From Chrysophaeum taylorii (Eukaryota > Sar > Pelagophyceae > Pelagomonadales > Pelagomonadaceae), in NCBI GenBank assembly GCA_029834535.1, contig JAQMWT010000639.1:1-38346 (forward strand): a stretch of 38,346 bases of DNA, written 5' to 3'. Below, in pieces: positions 8,752 through 16,445 of this stretch. The first letter of the stretch is position 1; each line of letters opens with the position of its first letter. Below the pieces are notes generated by a model, which searched no databases, was not told the origin of the DNA, and saw only the letters and a program-made list of their open reading frames with translations. Made by a program: the position numbers and the translations under genes.

Positions 8752-11490
8752 CCAAGCTGGGATCGCTGGATTCGCCACTAGTGTGCGGCGCGATTCATGA
8801 CAGTCGCACGCGCGCGCGCACGCGCGCGCACTGTATGTGACTGAACTTGTGGGTTGCGAACTTGGAGAACGTCACGCCATCACTCCAAGCTATTAGCAGA
8901 TGAGCTTAGGCGTCGCTCAGCTCTTCGCATGTATATAAAGACTGTGGTGGATAATTGATAGAATTAAATGCGTTCGGCGCGCGCGCGCGAATCGCTTGAG
9001 TTTGAGCTTTGGGCAGCAAACAGCACACACTTGTTTCTAGGATGCGTGTTCTAGCGACTCGCAATCGTCGAGGTTGAGTTGACATGTGTGGTCATTCGGG
9101 CTCGAGGTCTCCGAGCAGCGTTGTCAGCACCGACCTTTTTTGTAAAAAATAGTTGCACGCACGAGATCGAGAGGATCTGGTTGTGGCGGCAACGTCCGCG
9201 TAGTTCTCTAGTCCCTTGCCTACTTGCTTCAAATGAGTTCGTTCTGTTCCTCGAAACGAACCCGAATGAGCTGCAAACACATTCTTTCGACTCCTACGCG
9301 TAGGTTTGTCGGACGGTCGTTCGCGCGGATGTTCGCGCATGAACTGTAGTGGTCTCAGTTCGAGACGTCAGCCCGGGCGAAGGCGCCTCCACCGCTTGTA
9401 TTATTCTATCTATAGGTTATCGGTTTATTCTTTCAGATGTGTTTAGCCACGCAGATCCAACGATGGATCGTTGGATTTGGCACTAATATCGTCGGCCCGG
9501 TTGTTGATACATGCTACGGGATGGCCGCGCGCGCGAACTACACGTGACTGAGTATTTGAGCTGCGGACTCTCGAGGCGCGAGGCCAATACTCCGAGCTAC
9601 TACTAGATGCGTTCCGAAGGGCCTCGCGTATAATTTGCTCTGCTCTTGAGCTGTCTCTGATTAGTTCCACGCGATTGACTCCACGAATTTCACGCGCGCA
9701 AACTGCGGAAGTAAGAGCTTGAGATTCTGAACGTCTCCCTCACTAGCCTATATTGTGCGATCTTGCGATGCACAGTAGTTGGAGCCGTGTTGGCGTGCGC
9801 GGTGATTCAGACCCGATGTCTTTGCGTGTTAAAGGACTCGACGATCTCTTGTGATGCCCGCGCACAGCACCGCGAATAGCCGACAGCACCAGGTCGTGGT
9901 GACGACGCGTGCGTGGTTCTCTTGTTCGCCCCCCTACTCGTCGAGTGTGTTTGCTCAGTGGATTGATTGCGGTTCTGGCTCTGCTGTGAGCGTTTCGTTT
10001 GAATTTCGCGCGTCTGATTGTCGGACACGTGTTCGCGCGGAAACGGTCGTGGATCAGTTCGAGGCGTCAGCCCGCGAGTATGCGACTCCGCAGTGCGCAT
10101 TCTATGTGCAGGCTATCGGCGTACTTGTTCAGATGTGTCAGCAATTCAGATCCAACCTCCTATCTCTGGATTTGCTATTTTCAGTTCATTAAATCCAGGA
10201 CCTGGTCCGTGCAACCGTTGTGCGCACGCGCGACCACACACTCTAGGAGTCAGATCTTTGGGGCTGAGGACTTCGCATGCAAGACACCATCAATCATGGC
10301 TACTTGGCGATGCGTTTCGCAGTTGTTTCGATGTGTCGAGCTGTTCGGTTGTCTCAAGTCTAGTGCGCGTGATTGACCCGAAACGTGCAGCGCGCACGTG
10401 GTAGTGGCCACGTTGCGAGACTTCAGCCGAGCGTGGAATTTCCACGGTGTGTATTCTATCTGTGGGCTATCCAATTGCTGGTTCACACGCTTCGTTCATT
10501 CAGATCAAACGTCGGATCGCTGGACTTGCCACAAGTGCGACTCGCTGGTTGCCCACGGGTGCAAAATCAATCGGCACAGTCCAGGAGTCTAAACTAATGG
10601 ACCGAGGACTTCGTACACGTGACACCATCAATCGTAGCTACCAAGGCCTGGGAGTTGCTAATACGTCTTCAACTCCTCAGGTGTCTGCAGACTTGTACGG
10701 GCGACTGACTCCAATATTCGAAGCCCGTCACTCTCGGCACACGAACTTGAGCGGATTAGAGCTTGAGGTAGAGACGGGCGCTCACGCACATCCAAACTTG
10801 GTGCTGTCATAGTGCGCAATCGTTGGAGCTGCTTTGGCGCGTGTGGTCATTCAGCCCCAACGTTTCAGAACATTGTCGGGTGGCCGATCATCCCTATTGG
10901 ATGTGCGTGCGAAACTAGAGAGGACAAGATTGTGATGATGTCGGGTGCGTGGTTCTCATGTCCCGCACTTACTCTTCTTTGGTTATAACTCCTCGGTTGT
11001 TTCAAACAATTCCGACCCAGCTGCGAACACCGCGTTCATCGATCGCGTCTCGGATTGTCTGGTGTTTATTGGCAAAAATATTGTCTGGGTCTTTGCTCTT
11101 CACGTCAGCCCGCGGGGTCTTCGCTCGACACGTCAGCCCTTGCGCAAGAAAGCCGCTTCGTGGGACGTCTCTCTTTCTTAAGCTATTGTTGCACATGCTT
11201 AGGTCCTGAATTAAGTGCACGGATTTATTCCAGCCCCAGCTGAACTAATTGACACGTTACGAGATTCGCTCGTCGTGTCGAGAGGCGTGTGGCCGTGCAC
11301 ACTAATTGCGGCAGCGAACAGGGGCGGGCATTATTTCTGTCGGGAAGACCAATTCCTAATCTCGTGCATTCTAATCCCGCAACCGCCTCGGCCAAGCACG
11401 GCCGTTCCGAACAAAGTCTCGTAATCTCAAACTCCCATTTTGACTGTAACGAATGATGCCCTCACCCAGTTGCTTGATCTAGCCGCTCGT
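8752..11490. repeat. gene-poor segment of diverged dispersed repeats (also 21081-23819 and 33410-36148)
   Basis: No convincing gene. Several diverged relatives of one repeat family follow each other here. A recurrent core reads CAGATCC, then GGATCGCTGGATT and GCCAC (near 8722-8790, 9437-9490, 10135-10190, 10495-10545). Another reads CAGCTGCGAACAC (near 9269, 11020, 20900). Further copies, some in inverse orientation, lie near 8000-8060, 8205, 17170-17245 and 17374. Many overlapping ORFs of 60-130 codons in all frames have repeat-like, Arg/Ser-rich translations and are not reported as genes. A TATATAAAG stands at 8932-8940 with no clear gene behind it. Confidence 0.65.
8806..8992. repeat. alternating CG tracts (potential Z-DNA)
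   Basis: Two alternating purine-pyrimidine runs: about 8806-8829 (CACGCGCGCGCG repeated around a CA step) and about 8975-8990 (CGGCGCGCGCGCGCG). Both recur in copies 2 and 3 close to the unit junctions. Such tracts can adopt left-handed DNA and are prone to slippage. Confidence 0.6.
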
Positions 11491-11862
11491 TCATGACACG
11501 AGAGGCTTTTCCGGCCATTTCGCTATCTCCGGCTCCTTGTACCGCCCCGCAATTATCCGTACCAGCCTGTCTGTAGGAACTGTTTTGCCAGCGATCCAAT
11601 AAACTAAAGACTCACTCCGAACAATATATATTAACAAAATATTCAATCGAACCAACCACTGATCAACCAAGTGCGTCTTAGAAGCATCATGACTGTGGTG
11701 TCTACACCACATTTGGCCGCAGGCGCTCAAGCACCGAGTCGGTATACTGCTCTGTATGTACTTCATCAGAACACACACGAGCTCGCGTTAGTACGCACGA
11801 AAACATAGAAGCTTCGTGCGCTCTCGGTCGATCAAGACTACGGTGCGGTGCCGACGAGCGAC
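11491..11862 (+). promoter_or_regulatory. upstream region of the HORMA-domain gene
   Basis: AT-rich patch in otherwise CG-rich DNA, with TATATATT at 11625-11632 and ACAAAATATTC at 11634-11644, about 230 bp before the chosen HORMA start. It is the best TATA-like candidate for that gene; a transcription start cannot be placed. Minus-strand ORFs over this stretch (11491-11778, 11702-11920) show no family features. Equivalent positions are +12,329 and +24,658. Confidence 0.3.
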
Positions 11863-13005
11863 ATGGTCGATGAGATGCTTCGAGCGTCGCGTGGCGAATC
11901 GAGACCCGAACGGTGCACAACGGTGAGCGAGGCGCAGTCGGTCGATATTGTGACCAAGTTCATCGAGCTCACAGTCTACACGATTCTTTACCTGCGCAAG
12001 ATCGTTCCCGAGGAATGCTTCGAAAAAATGGACCTTGGAGGCGGCCACGCGTGTCCGTGTCTCGAGCTCAGCGCGGGCGGGCAAACTGGTGCGAATGCCC
12101 GAGTGATCCAATCGTGGATTTGTCGTGGACTCCGCACAGCAATTGCCATGCGATACCTCAAATCTGCGACGTTTATCATCGCCGACGACCAAGAGTGCTC
12201 TCAGGAGCAGTATACTTTTCGCCTTGCATACCCGTGCAGCGAAAAGATCCAGGTGTCGATGAGCGGACCGCGCGACACTGGACGAGAATTACTCCTGGAC
12301 AGCGCGCCCGTGTTCAAACAACTTCGACAAATATGGCTCGATCTTACACTGCTGACGAGCGGTCTTCCTCTACCCGCCGACGAAGAGCGCCTTGTTACGA
12401 TGAAACTCTCGTACACAAGTATTACGCCGCATGGTTACAACCCGCCCTGCTTTCGCACGTGCGCCGCCGATGCGTTTGACTTCGCCAACTCGGGCCCTGC
12501 TTCGTCCGTCGCTGTTGGAGGAGAAGGGTTGAACGGCGCCTACCACAGCTGCAAGCTGGTGTACAAGGGACCTCAAATAAGTCTGTCGGACTCATTGCGC
12601 GACGGTCAGCCGAACTGGTCCTCGAAAGGCACATCACTCGCCAGCCATTGTTGGCAAACAAACAATAAGACATGCAATTTAGATGAGTGCGCAAGTGCTG
12701 ACAACAACAAAAGCAACAACGACGACGATGGAGACGACGACGAAAAAACGCGTATCTCGGCTGGCCCCGACACCCTAGAGGTCTACGGGCACGCGTCGGA
12801 ATTGAACTCGTCGAGAAAAAGGCCGCGCAGCCTGGCTGGCGAACTGTTGTCACCGCCAGGTTCAACGTGCGTTGAGCACTCGCTAACCGACACTCAAGAC
12901 CCGTATTACCACGTCGTGAGCTCGCAGGATTCACAGGTCACGAAGTACATGCGCTACACCATGTGTCGAGAGCCCATCTCCTTCACACAACCCGACCTCT
13001 GCTGA
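11863..13005 (+). CDS. Hop1/HORMAD-like HORMA-domain meiotic chromosome-axis protein (copy 1)
   Basis: 380 residues, no intron needed. I start at the ATG at 11863; an upstream GTG at 11848 is unlikely in a eukaryote. The HORMA domain spans about residues 20-200: helix with YLRKIVPEECF (43-53), W-[IC]RGL...A-RYLKS (85-101), YTFRLAY (117-123) and LVTMKLSY...YNPPCF (177-197), all hallmark positions of Hop1/ASY1/HORMAD. Hop1-type proteins bind the meiotic chromosome axis, promote double-strand breaks and homologue bias, and are remodelled by Pch2/TRIP13. After the domain come an acidic run (287-293), a basic RKRPR (318-322, possible nuclear signal) and four SQ/TQ sites at 344, 354, 357 and 375, the type of cluster that Mec1/Tel1 kinases phosphorylate in yeast Hop1. 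No zinc finger is visible. Mad2 and Rev7 are excluded by the long tail and by the Hop1-like motifs. Confidence 0.93.
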   Translation: MVDEMLRASRGESRPERCTTVSEAQSVDIVTKFIELTVYTILYLRKIVPEECFEKMDLGGGHACPCLELSAGGQTGANARVIQSWICRGLRTAIAMRYLKSATFIIADDQECSQEQYTFRLAYPCSEKIQVSMSGPRDTGRELLLDSAPVFKQLRQIWLDLTLLTSGLPLPADEERLVTMKLSYTSITPHGYNPPCFRTCAADAFDFANSGPASSVAVGGEGLNGAYHSCKLVYKGPQISLSDSLRDGQPNWSSKGTSLASHCWQTNNKTCNLDECASADNNKSNNDDDGDDDEKTRISAGPDTLEVYGHASELNSSRKRPRSLAGELLSPPGSTCVEHSLTDTQDPYYHVVSSQDSQVTKYMRYTMCREPISFTQPDLC

Positions 13006-13656
13006 CCCTCTGTTCTATGTCGTTGCCTTGCACTACGACGTTGCGCGGGTCTCAAACCCAGACGCTTATGCACTCCCTGATACTGGCGAGCGCGGTACCT
13101 CGCGCAAGATCATCCGATCCGCAGACGAAACTACAATCAGCACGCGCACTGCGCTCCTATCACTCTGCATTCTACCTCCCTCAGTCGCGAATAACCTATT
13201 TCGAGCACGCAACTCACGTTCCCCAACACCTCTGCTAGGTTTGCGCTCGAGGGCAAGCTCTTCGGATATACTTAAATCGCTCGAGTGATCGGGTGCGTAG
13301 AATACGGGAACCTCGCAGGGCCAATCGATGAGTTGCAGGGCTCGGAGTTGCGCGTCACAACTTTGCGTTTGAAAATGAATGTGCTCTCCTGCTATCGACT
13401 TTTGGAGTGTAAATGTGTTGTTCTCGAGATTCAATGACTCAGACACGTGTACCTGTTTCGCGCTCAGACCACCGAGTCATAACCATGAGGGACGCAGGAA
13501 TCATTGCGCTGTGGGTGTGAAGAGCCGAGCATAAACACACTTGCGCGGACTAGAGGGTCGCCGTTTCAGATCCCGCATATCACTCGCAAATTGTGCGCTT
13601 TGCAAGTGTTCTAGATTGCTGCATCTATCTAAAGCTGTGTCTTAATACGTCTTACA
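13006..13656. other. interval between HORMA gene and small ORF
   Basis: 650 bp without a recognisable gene. The longest frame is on the minus strand, 13066-13446 (126 codons, GTG at its 5' end), rich in charged residues, with a DWPCEVPVFYAP segment but no family I recognise. It would converge on the HORMA gene. In copy 3 the beginning of this frame is altered by indels after 38070. It may contain the HORMA 3' UTR. Confidence 0.3.
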
Positions 13657-13944
13657 ATGAGTAAAGCAAGTGCTGCACGTGCGCGTCGCCTGCTACGGTG
13701 CATGAATTTTGACCCCACATCGTTCGAAGACTATGGGAAGTTTGGAGGCGGAGTTGGATCATCACGTGCCCAAGAGAATGAAATTGCTGGTGCTTGCTTC
13801 ATTCGAGAAGATCAACAATGCAAGCAAAACGCACGCGAATCCAATAACGTCACCAAAAGAACCAGACTAGGCGAGTCCAAACGCAACCGCACCGCGCCTC
13901 CGGGTCAGGCCGAGGAGATTACTGGCCTCGACAAACCGAAATGA
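13657..13944 (+). CDS. small basic protein of unknown function (copy 1)
   Basis: 95 codons from an ATG in good eukaryotic context (ACAATGAG). The product starts MSKASAARARRLLRCMNF, contains FDPTSFEDYGKFGGG (about 18-32), and ends in a Lys/Arg/Asn-rich tail with KRTR and SKRNR, which suggests a nuclear or nucleic-acid-binding protein. It could be one exon of a longer gene: its TGA overlaps the ATG of a second short frame (13941-14108). The whole ORF is missing from copy 3. No family recognised. Confidence 0.35.
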   Translation: MSKASAARARRLLRCMNFDPTSFEDYGKFGGGVGSSRAQENEIAGACFIREDQQCKQNARESNNVTKRTRLGESKRNRTAPPGQAEEITGLDKPK

Positions 13945-14108
13945 CCAAGCCGCGCATTGTTGAACACGAGACTCTACAGACCGCGCAGTCACTGACCCAA
14001 CAAGGTAAGCGAGACTCTCCATGCGATTACGACGTTACACCTCAGCTATTCTCACCTTATATTGTCACCATTGACTCTCCCGAAGACCTGTTATCGATGC
14101 CTCGATAG
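13941..14108 (+). CDS. 55-codon ORF, possible downstream exon of the small basic protein
   Basis: Overlaps the stop of the preceding ORF (ATGA). It contains a strong donor-like CAAG|GTAAGC at 14005 and a possible acceptor TTACACCTCAG ending at 14045, which would give a 41-base intron, shorter than the three in the recombinase gene. As read through, the translation ends IDSPEDLLSMPR before TAG. Whether it is an exon, an independent small ORF or chance is open. The copy 2 equivalent is 26270-26437. Confidence 0.2.
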   Translation: MTKPRIVEHETLQTAQSLTQQGKRDSPCDYDVTPQLFSPYIVTIDSPEDLLSMPR

Positions 14109-14321
14109 CCTCTCGCGGCCTCTCGAATTCCCTTGTGTCTCCGATAGTGTCACGGTGATTAGACTACTTAGCTAGACACCCTATGTTAAGGTTGGCAAGA
14201 GGGCGCCAAAAGGGCGCCGTAGTCCTCTTCAATGCCTGTCTCAGCTCGAAGACGTCGCAAGATTTTCGGTGCAGCTCCTCGCGGATATGCACGAGCGCCA
14301 GGATTTCCCCTAAGCAACGCA

Positions 14322-14789
14322 TCAAGGTTGCCTCATCTTGATTTTGAGCGACGGTTCCGCGTACGACACGACGCGCGTGCTTCTCGCGGGTCTATGAGTG
14401 GCTGTGGCGGATAGTGGGTGCGTTTGATGCTCGTTGAGAGAGCTGGGTCTTTCAGACGAGCTGATAGACTCTGATTGCACCATCTTGTTCGAAATCGCGG
14501 CACCCGTGCGCACCTTGAGAAGCTCTCTTGTCAGGGCAGAAATCTGGCGTTCGTATCGAATTCTTTCTAACTTGAGACGCGCGACTTCTGCGGCAAGTTC
14601 CTTGTTGTTCGACCGGAGCGAAGCTAGCCGAATTTCATTCACAGTGGTGGAGGCCGCGGTGAGGTCACGTCGTCGGCGGCGCCGAACGATCATTGGCTGC
14701 AGCCCAGTGTACCAGAGATGCGACGATCTAGTGCTATCGTCAACCAGGAGATGACTATCCGACATGGAAACGGACTGCAACATCAACAA
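14322..14789 (-). CDS. Shugoshin-like protein (copy 1)
   Basis: 155 residues. Residues about 45-94 form a heptad-patterned coiled coil (NEIRLASLRSNN, AAEVARLKLE, RQISALTRELL). The extreme C-terminus, residues 133-155, carries RPARSTR, then VVSYAEPSLKIKMR, which fits the conserved Shugoshin C-terminal basic motif (Arg-rich, then Y-x-x-PSL-x-x-K-[ML]-R). Shugoshin protects centromeric cohesin from separase by recruiting PP2A through the N-terminal coiled coil, and binds phosphorylated H2A through the C-terminal motif. The protein is far shorter than most Shugoshins because the middle is about 40 residues. A six-Arg run (36-41) precedes the coil. It is divergent from the recombinase gene with 136 bp between starts. 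The alternative, a bZIP factor, is disfavoured by the lack of the N-x7-R basic signature. Confidence 0.78.
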   Translation of the reverse strand: MLMLQSVSMSDSHLLVDDSTRSSHLWYTGLQPMIVRRRRRRDLTAASTTVNEIRLASLRSNNKELAAEVARLKLERIRYERQISALTRELLKVRTGAAISNKMVQSESISSSERPSSLNEHQTHPLSATATHRPARSTRVVSYAEPSLKIKMRQP

Positions 14790-14925
14790 ATTACGTGCGT
14801 GTATGCGGCTAGACGTATGTGTAACTCCCAGAATTGGTACAACACTTATACTGCGCTCAAGTACTACAAAGGAGGCATTAACGGCCTAACATCACGAGCG
14901 AGAAAAGGCTGATTGCTCATTAACG
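14790..14925. promoter_or_regulatory. 136-bp divergent promoter region between Shugoshin and recombinase genes (copy 1)
   Basis: The two start codons face away from each other with only 136 bp between them. A shared bidirectional promoter, hence co-expression, is likely. No certain TATA box is seen; TTATACTG (14846-14853) is a weak candidate. Confidence 0.45.
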
Positions 14926-16196
14926 ATGATGGACTTTAACGCGGGAGCCTTGTGCGAGACGGAGCCTGCGACGGCGCGCGCCGAACCTGTTGAGCAGGCC
15001 GATGCCAACAACCGTTTGGTCAACGAAGAAGAAGTGCTCGAAGACGAGGACGACATCGACACGCCCGTCACGTTCCTGCATGTCGAGGACCTCGCCGCCC
15101 ACGGTGCACACGCAGGGGAGATCTCCAAGCTACGGAAGGTGCGCTCTTGTTGGCTTTCTGACTGCTTGCCCGACAGATAGCGCGCAGCGCGGACTGACGA
15201 CTGTTGGGCTCGTTGCAAGCGCGTCGATGCGAGAACTGATCGAAGTGCCAGGGCTTTCGACAGAGCGCGCCGACTTCTTGCGCAAGAAAGCCAAACTGAT
15301 CGACGGTAAGTCCGGCGTCGTCTTCGCCTCGGGTCTGGACCTCGTGCAATCGATGAAGACCAAGATTACGACCGGCAGCGCCGCGCTCGACGCGCTCATC
15401 GGTGAGATTGGACCCGGGGTTGGACGTGTCGACGTCAGTCGAGCTGCTTCAGGTGGTGGCGTTGAGACGAAGACTATCACTGAGGTGTACGGCGACAGCG
15501 GAACGGGCAAGACTCAACTCTGCCACGCGCTGTGCGTGCGGACTCAATTCGCTCGAGACCAAGGTGGCGCCGAGGGCTGCGCGCTGTACATCGACACAGA
15601 TCAGACGTTCCGTCCAGACCGAATCCAGCAGATCGCGGAGGCCGTTGGTTTCGGTGAGGATCGCCGTGATATGCTGTTTCGTCCGAGAGTACCACGGCGC
15701 AGACCCACAGCAAATTCTGGGGAACATTGTCGTGATCAAGGCCACCAGCTTCGATCATCAATGCGAAATCGCAACCGCGGCGACTCGCGTGCTTGCAGAT
15801 CCACCGAGTGGCGAGTTTCGTCTCATCATTGTGGATAATATCATGACCCACCTGCGCGCCGAGTATGCTGGCCGCGGAGAGCTTGCGGCACGACAGCAAG
15901 CCCTTAACAGTCACCTTCGTTGGCTCAAGCAGCTTGCTGACGAGTTCGACTGCGCCGTCGTGGTCACGAATCAGGTCTCCACAGTTCCCGAGGCTTTCGG
16001 CATGGGCGGGGCCACCGTCAAGCCCTGCGGCGGGCCAGTCCTAGCTCATAGCGCCCCGATGCGAATCTGGTTGCGCAAAGGGCGCGCACAGCAAAAAAAG
16101 GCCACGCTTGAGCATTCAGCCTTCATGCCTAAAGGTAGCACTCCTGTGTCTATTTGTCGCGCCGAGACATACACAGGCGCTTGTCGTCCTGTCTGA
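14926..16196 (+). CDS. RadA/DMC1/RAD51-family strand-exchange recombinase, four exons (copy 1)
   Basis: Exons 14926-15138, 15188-15401, 15453-15653 and 15703-16196 total 1122 bases, giving 373 residues and TGA. All three introns (49, 51, 49 bases) are GT-AG, and splicing them restores continuous homology. Residues about 45-109 form the N-terminal helix-hairpin domain (EISKLRK / RGLTTVG, ELIEVPGLS). Then come KITTGS (130-135), GGGVETKTITE (143-153), Walker A GDSGTGKT (156-163), IDTDQTFRPDR, Walker B LIIVD (250-254), GRGELAARQQ (266-275), VVVTNQV (295-301) and GG-VLAHSA-MRIWLRKGR (319-337). The product forms filaments on single-stranded DNA and catalyses homologous pairing in meiosis or repair. 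The polymerisation motif is FASG (117-120) where relatives have F-x-x-A. Several positions (DPQQILGN, HLRAEYAGRG, P-AFG) look more like archaeal RadA than human RAD51 or DMC1. Confidence 0.93.
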
Positions 16197-16445
16197 GACT
16201 TTTTTGAAGCATGCGAGCGCGCGCAGGCGACTGCCTCTTCTCCATAGTAGCTGCAGGGATCGTCGACGCGATTGAAGGAGCTTAAGAGCTTGTCCCTTGC
16301 AATAGAAATAGAATAGACAAGAATGAAGTTTATCGGGCTTTTCCTTGTCGACGTGGCACGTCGCGCTGAATGTCTCGAAGAAGTCGTTCTCGCTCTCGAG
16401 CTCAAAATATCCATCCGTCCAAAGCTTACCGATGTCTAACTTCAT
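16116..16445 (-). CDS. unassigned ORF convergent with the recombinase 3' end
   Basis: 109 codons on the minus strand. It overlaps the last 81 bases of the recombinase gene antiparallel. The first part reads MKLDIGKLWTDGYFELESEN and DFFETFSATCHVDKEKPDK, a plausible folded-protein composition, whereas the distal part over the recombinase exon is Arg/Cys-rich and probably out of frame. ATCG|GTAAGC near the start is a possible splice donor. It could be the first exon of a minus-strand gene or chance. Copy 2 is at 28444-28773. Confidence 0.22.
   Translation of the reverse strand: MKLDIGKLWTDGYFELESENDFFETFSATCHVDKEKPDKLHSCLFYFYCKGQALKLLQSRRRSLQLLWRRGSRLRALACFKKVSDRTTSACVCLGATNRHRSATFRHEG

Noticed and set aside
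9807..10812. Cluster of overlapping ORFs of 60-128 codons in the repeat-rich segment
   Set aside because: All frames are open by composition, the translations mirror the dispersed repeats, and no start or domain evidence supports them.
11848..11862. GTG start of the HORMA frame (and TTG start of the frame at 19261)
   Set aside because: Non-ATG starts are unlikely in a eukaryotic nuclear gene; in-frame ATGs follow at 11863 and 19273.
11788..12192. Minus-strand ORF of 134 codons opposite the HORMA gene (also 12422-12934)
   Set aside because: Antisense shadows of a well-supported coding region, without own motifs.
14322..14789. bZIP transcription factor
   Set aside because: There is a coiled coil after an Arg run, but the bZIP basic-region signature is missing, while the C-terminal motif fits Shugoshin.
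15139..15176. 38-base first intron of the recombinase ending at the first available AG
   Set aside because: It would put exon 2 into a frame with an immediate TGA. The AG at 15186-15187 gives the correct frame and a 49-base intron.
15306..15360. GTAAGT inside exon 2 as a fourth intron donor
   Set aside because: The protein stays alignable through this point and no nearby acceptor removes a sensible length.
15654..15687. 34-base third intron
   Set aside because: It also keeps the frame but inserts five extra residues before DPQQ. The 49-base alternative aligns without gap to RadA-type proteins and matches the other intron lengths.
11863..16196. Bacterial HORMA-containing anti-phage (CBASS-type) locus
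   Set aside because: Introns, the neighbouring retrotransposon and SINE, Shugoshin, and the absence of a nucleotidyltransferase and TRIP13-like ATPase argue for a eukaryotic meiotic context.
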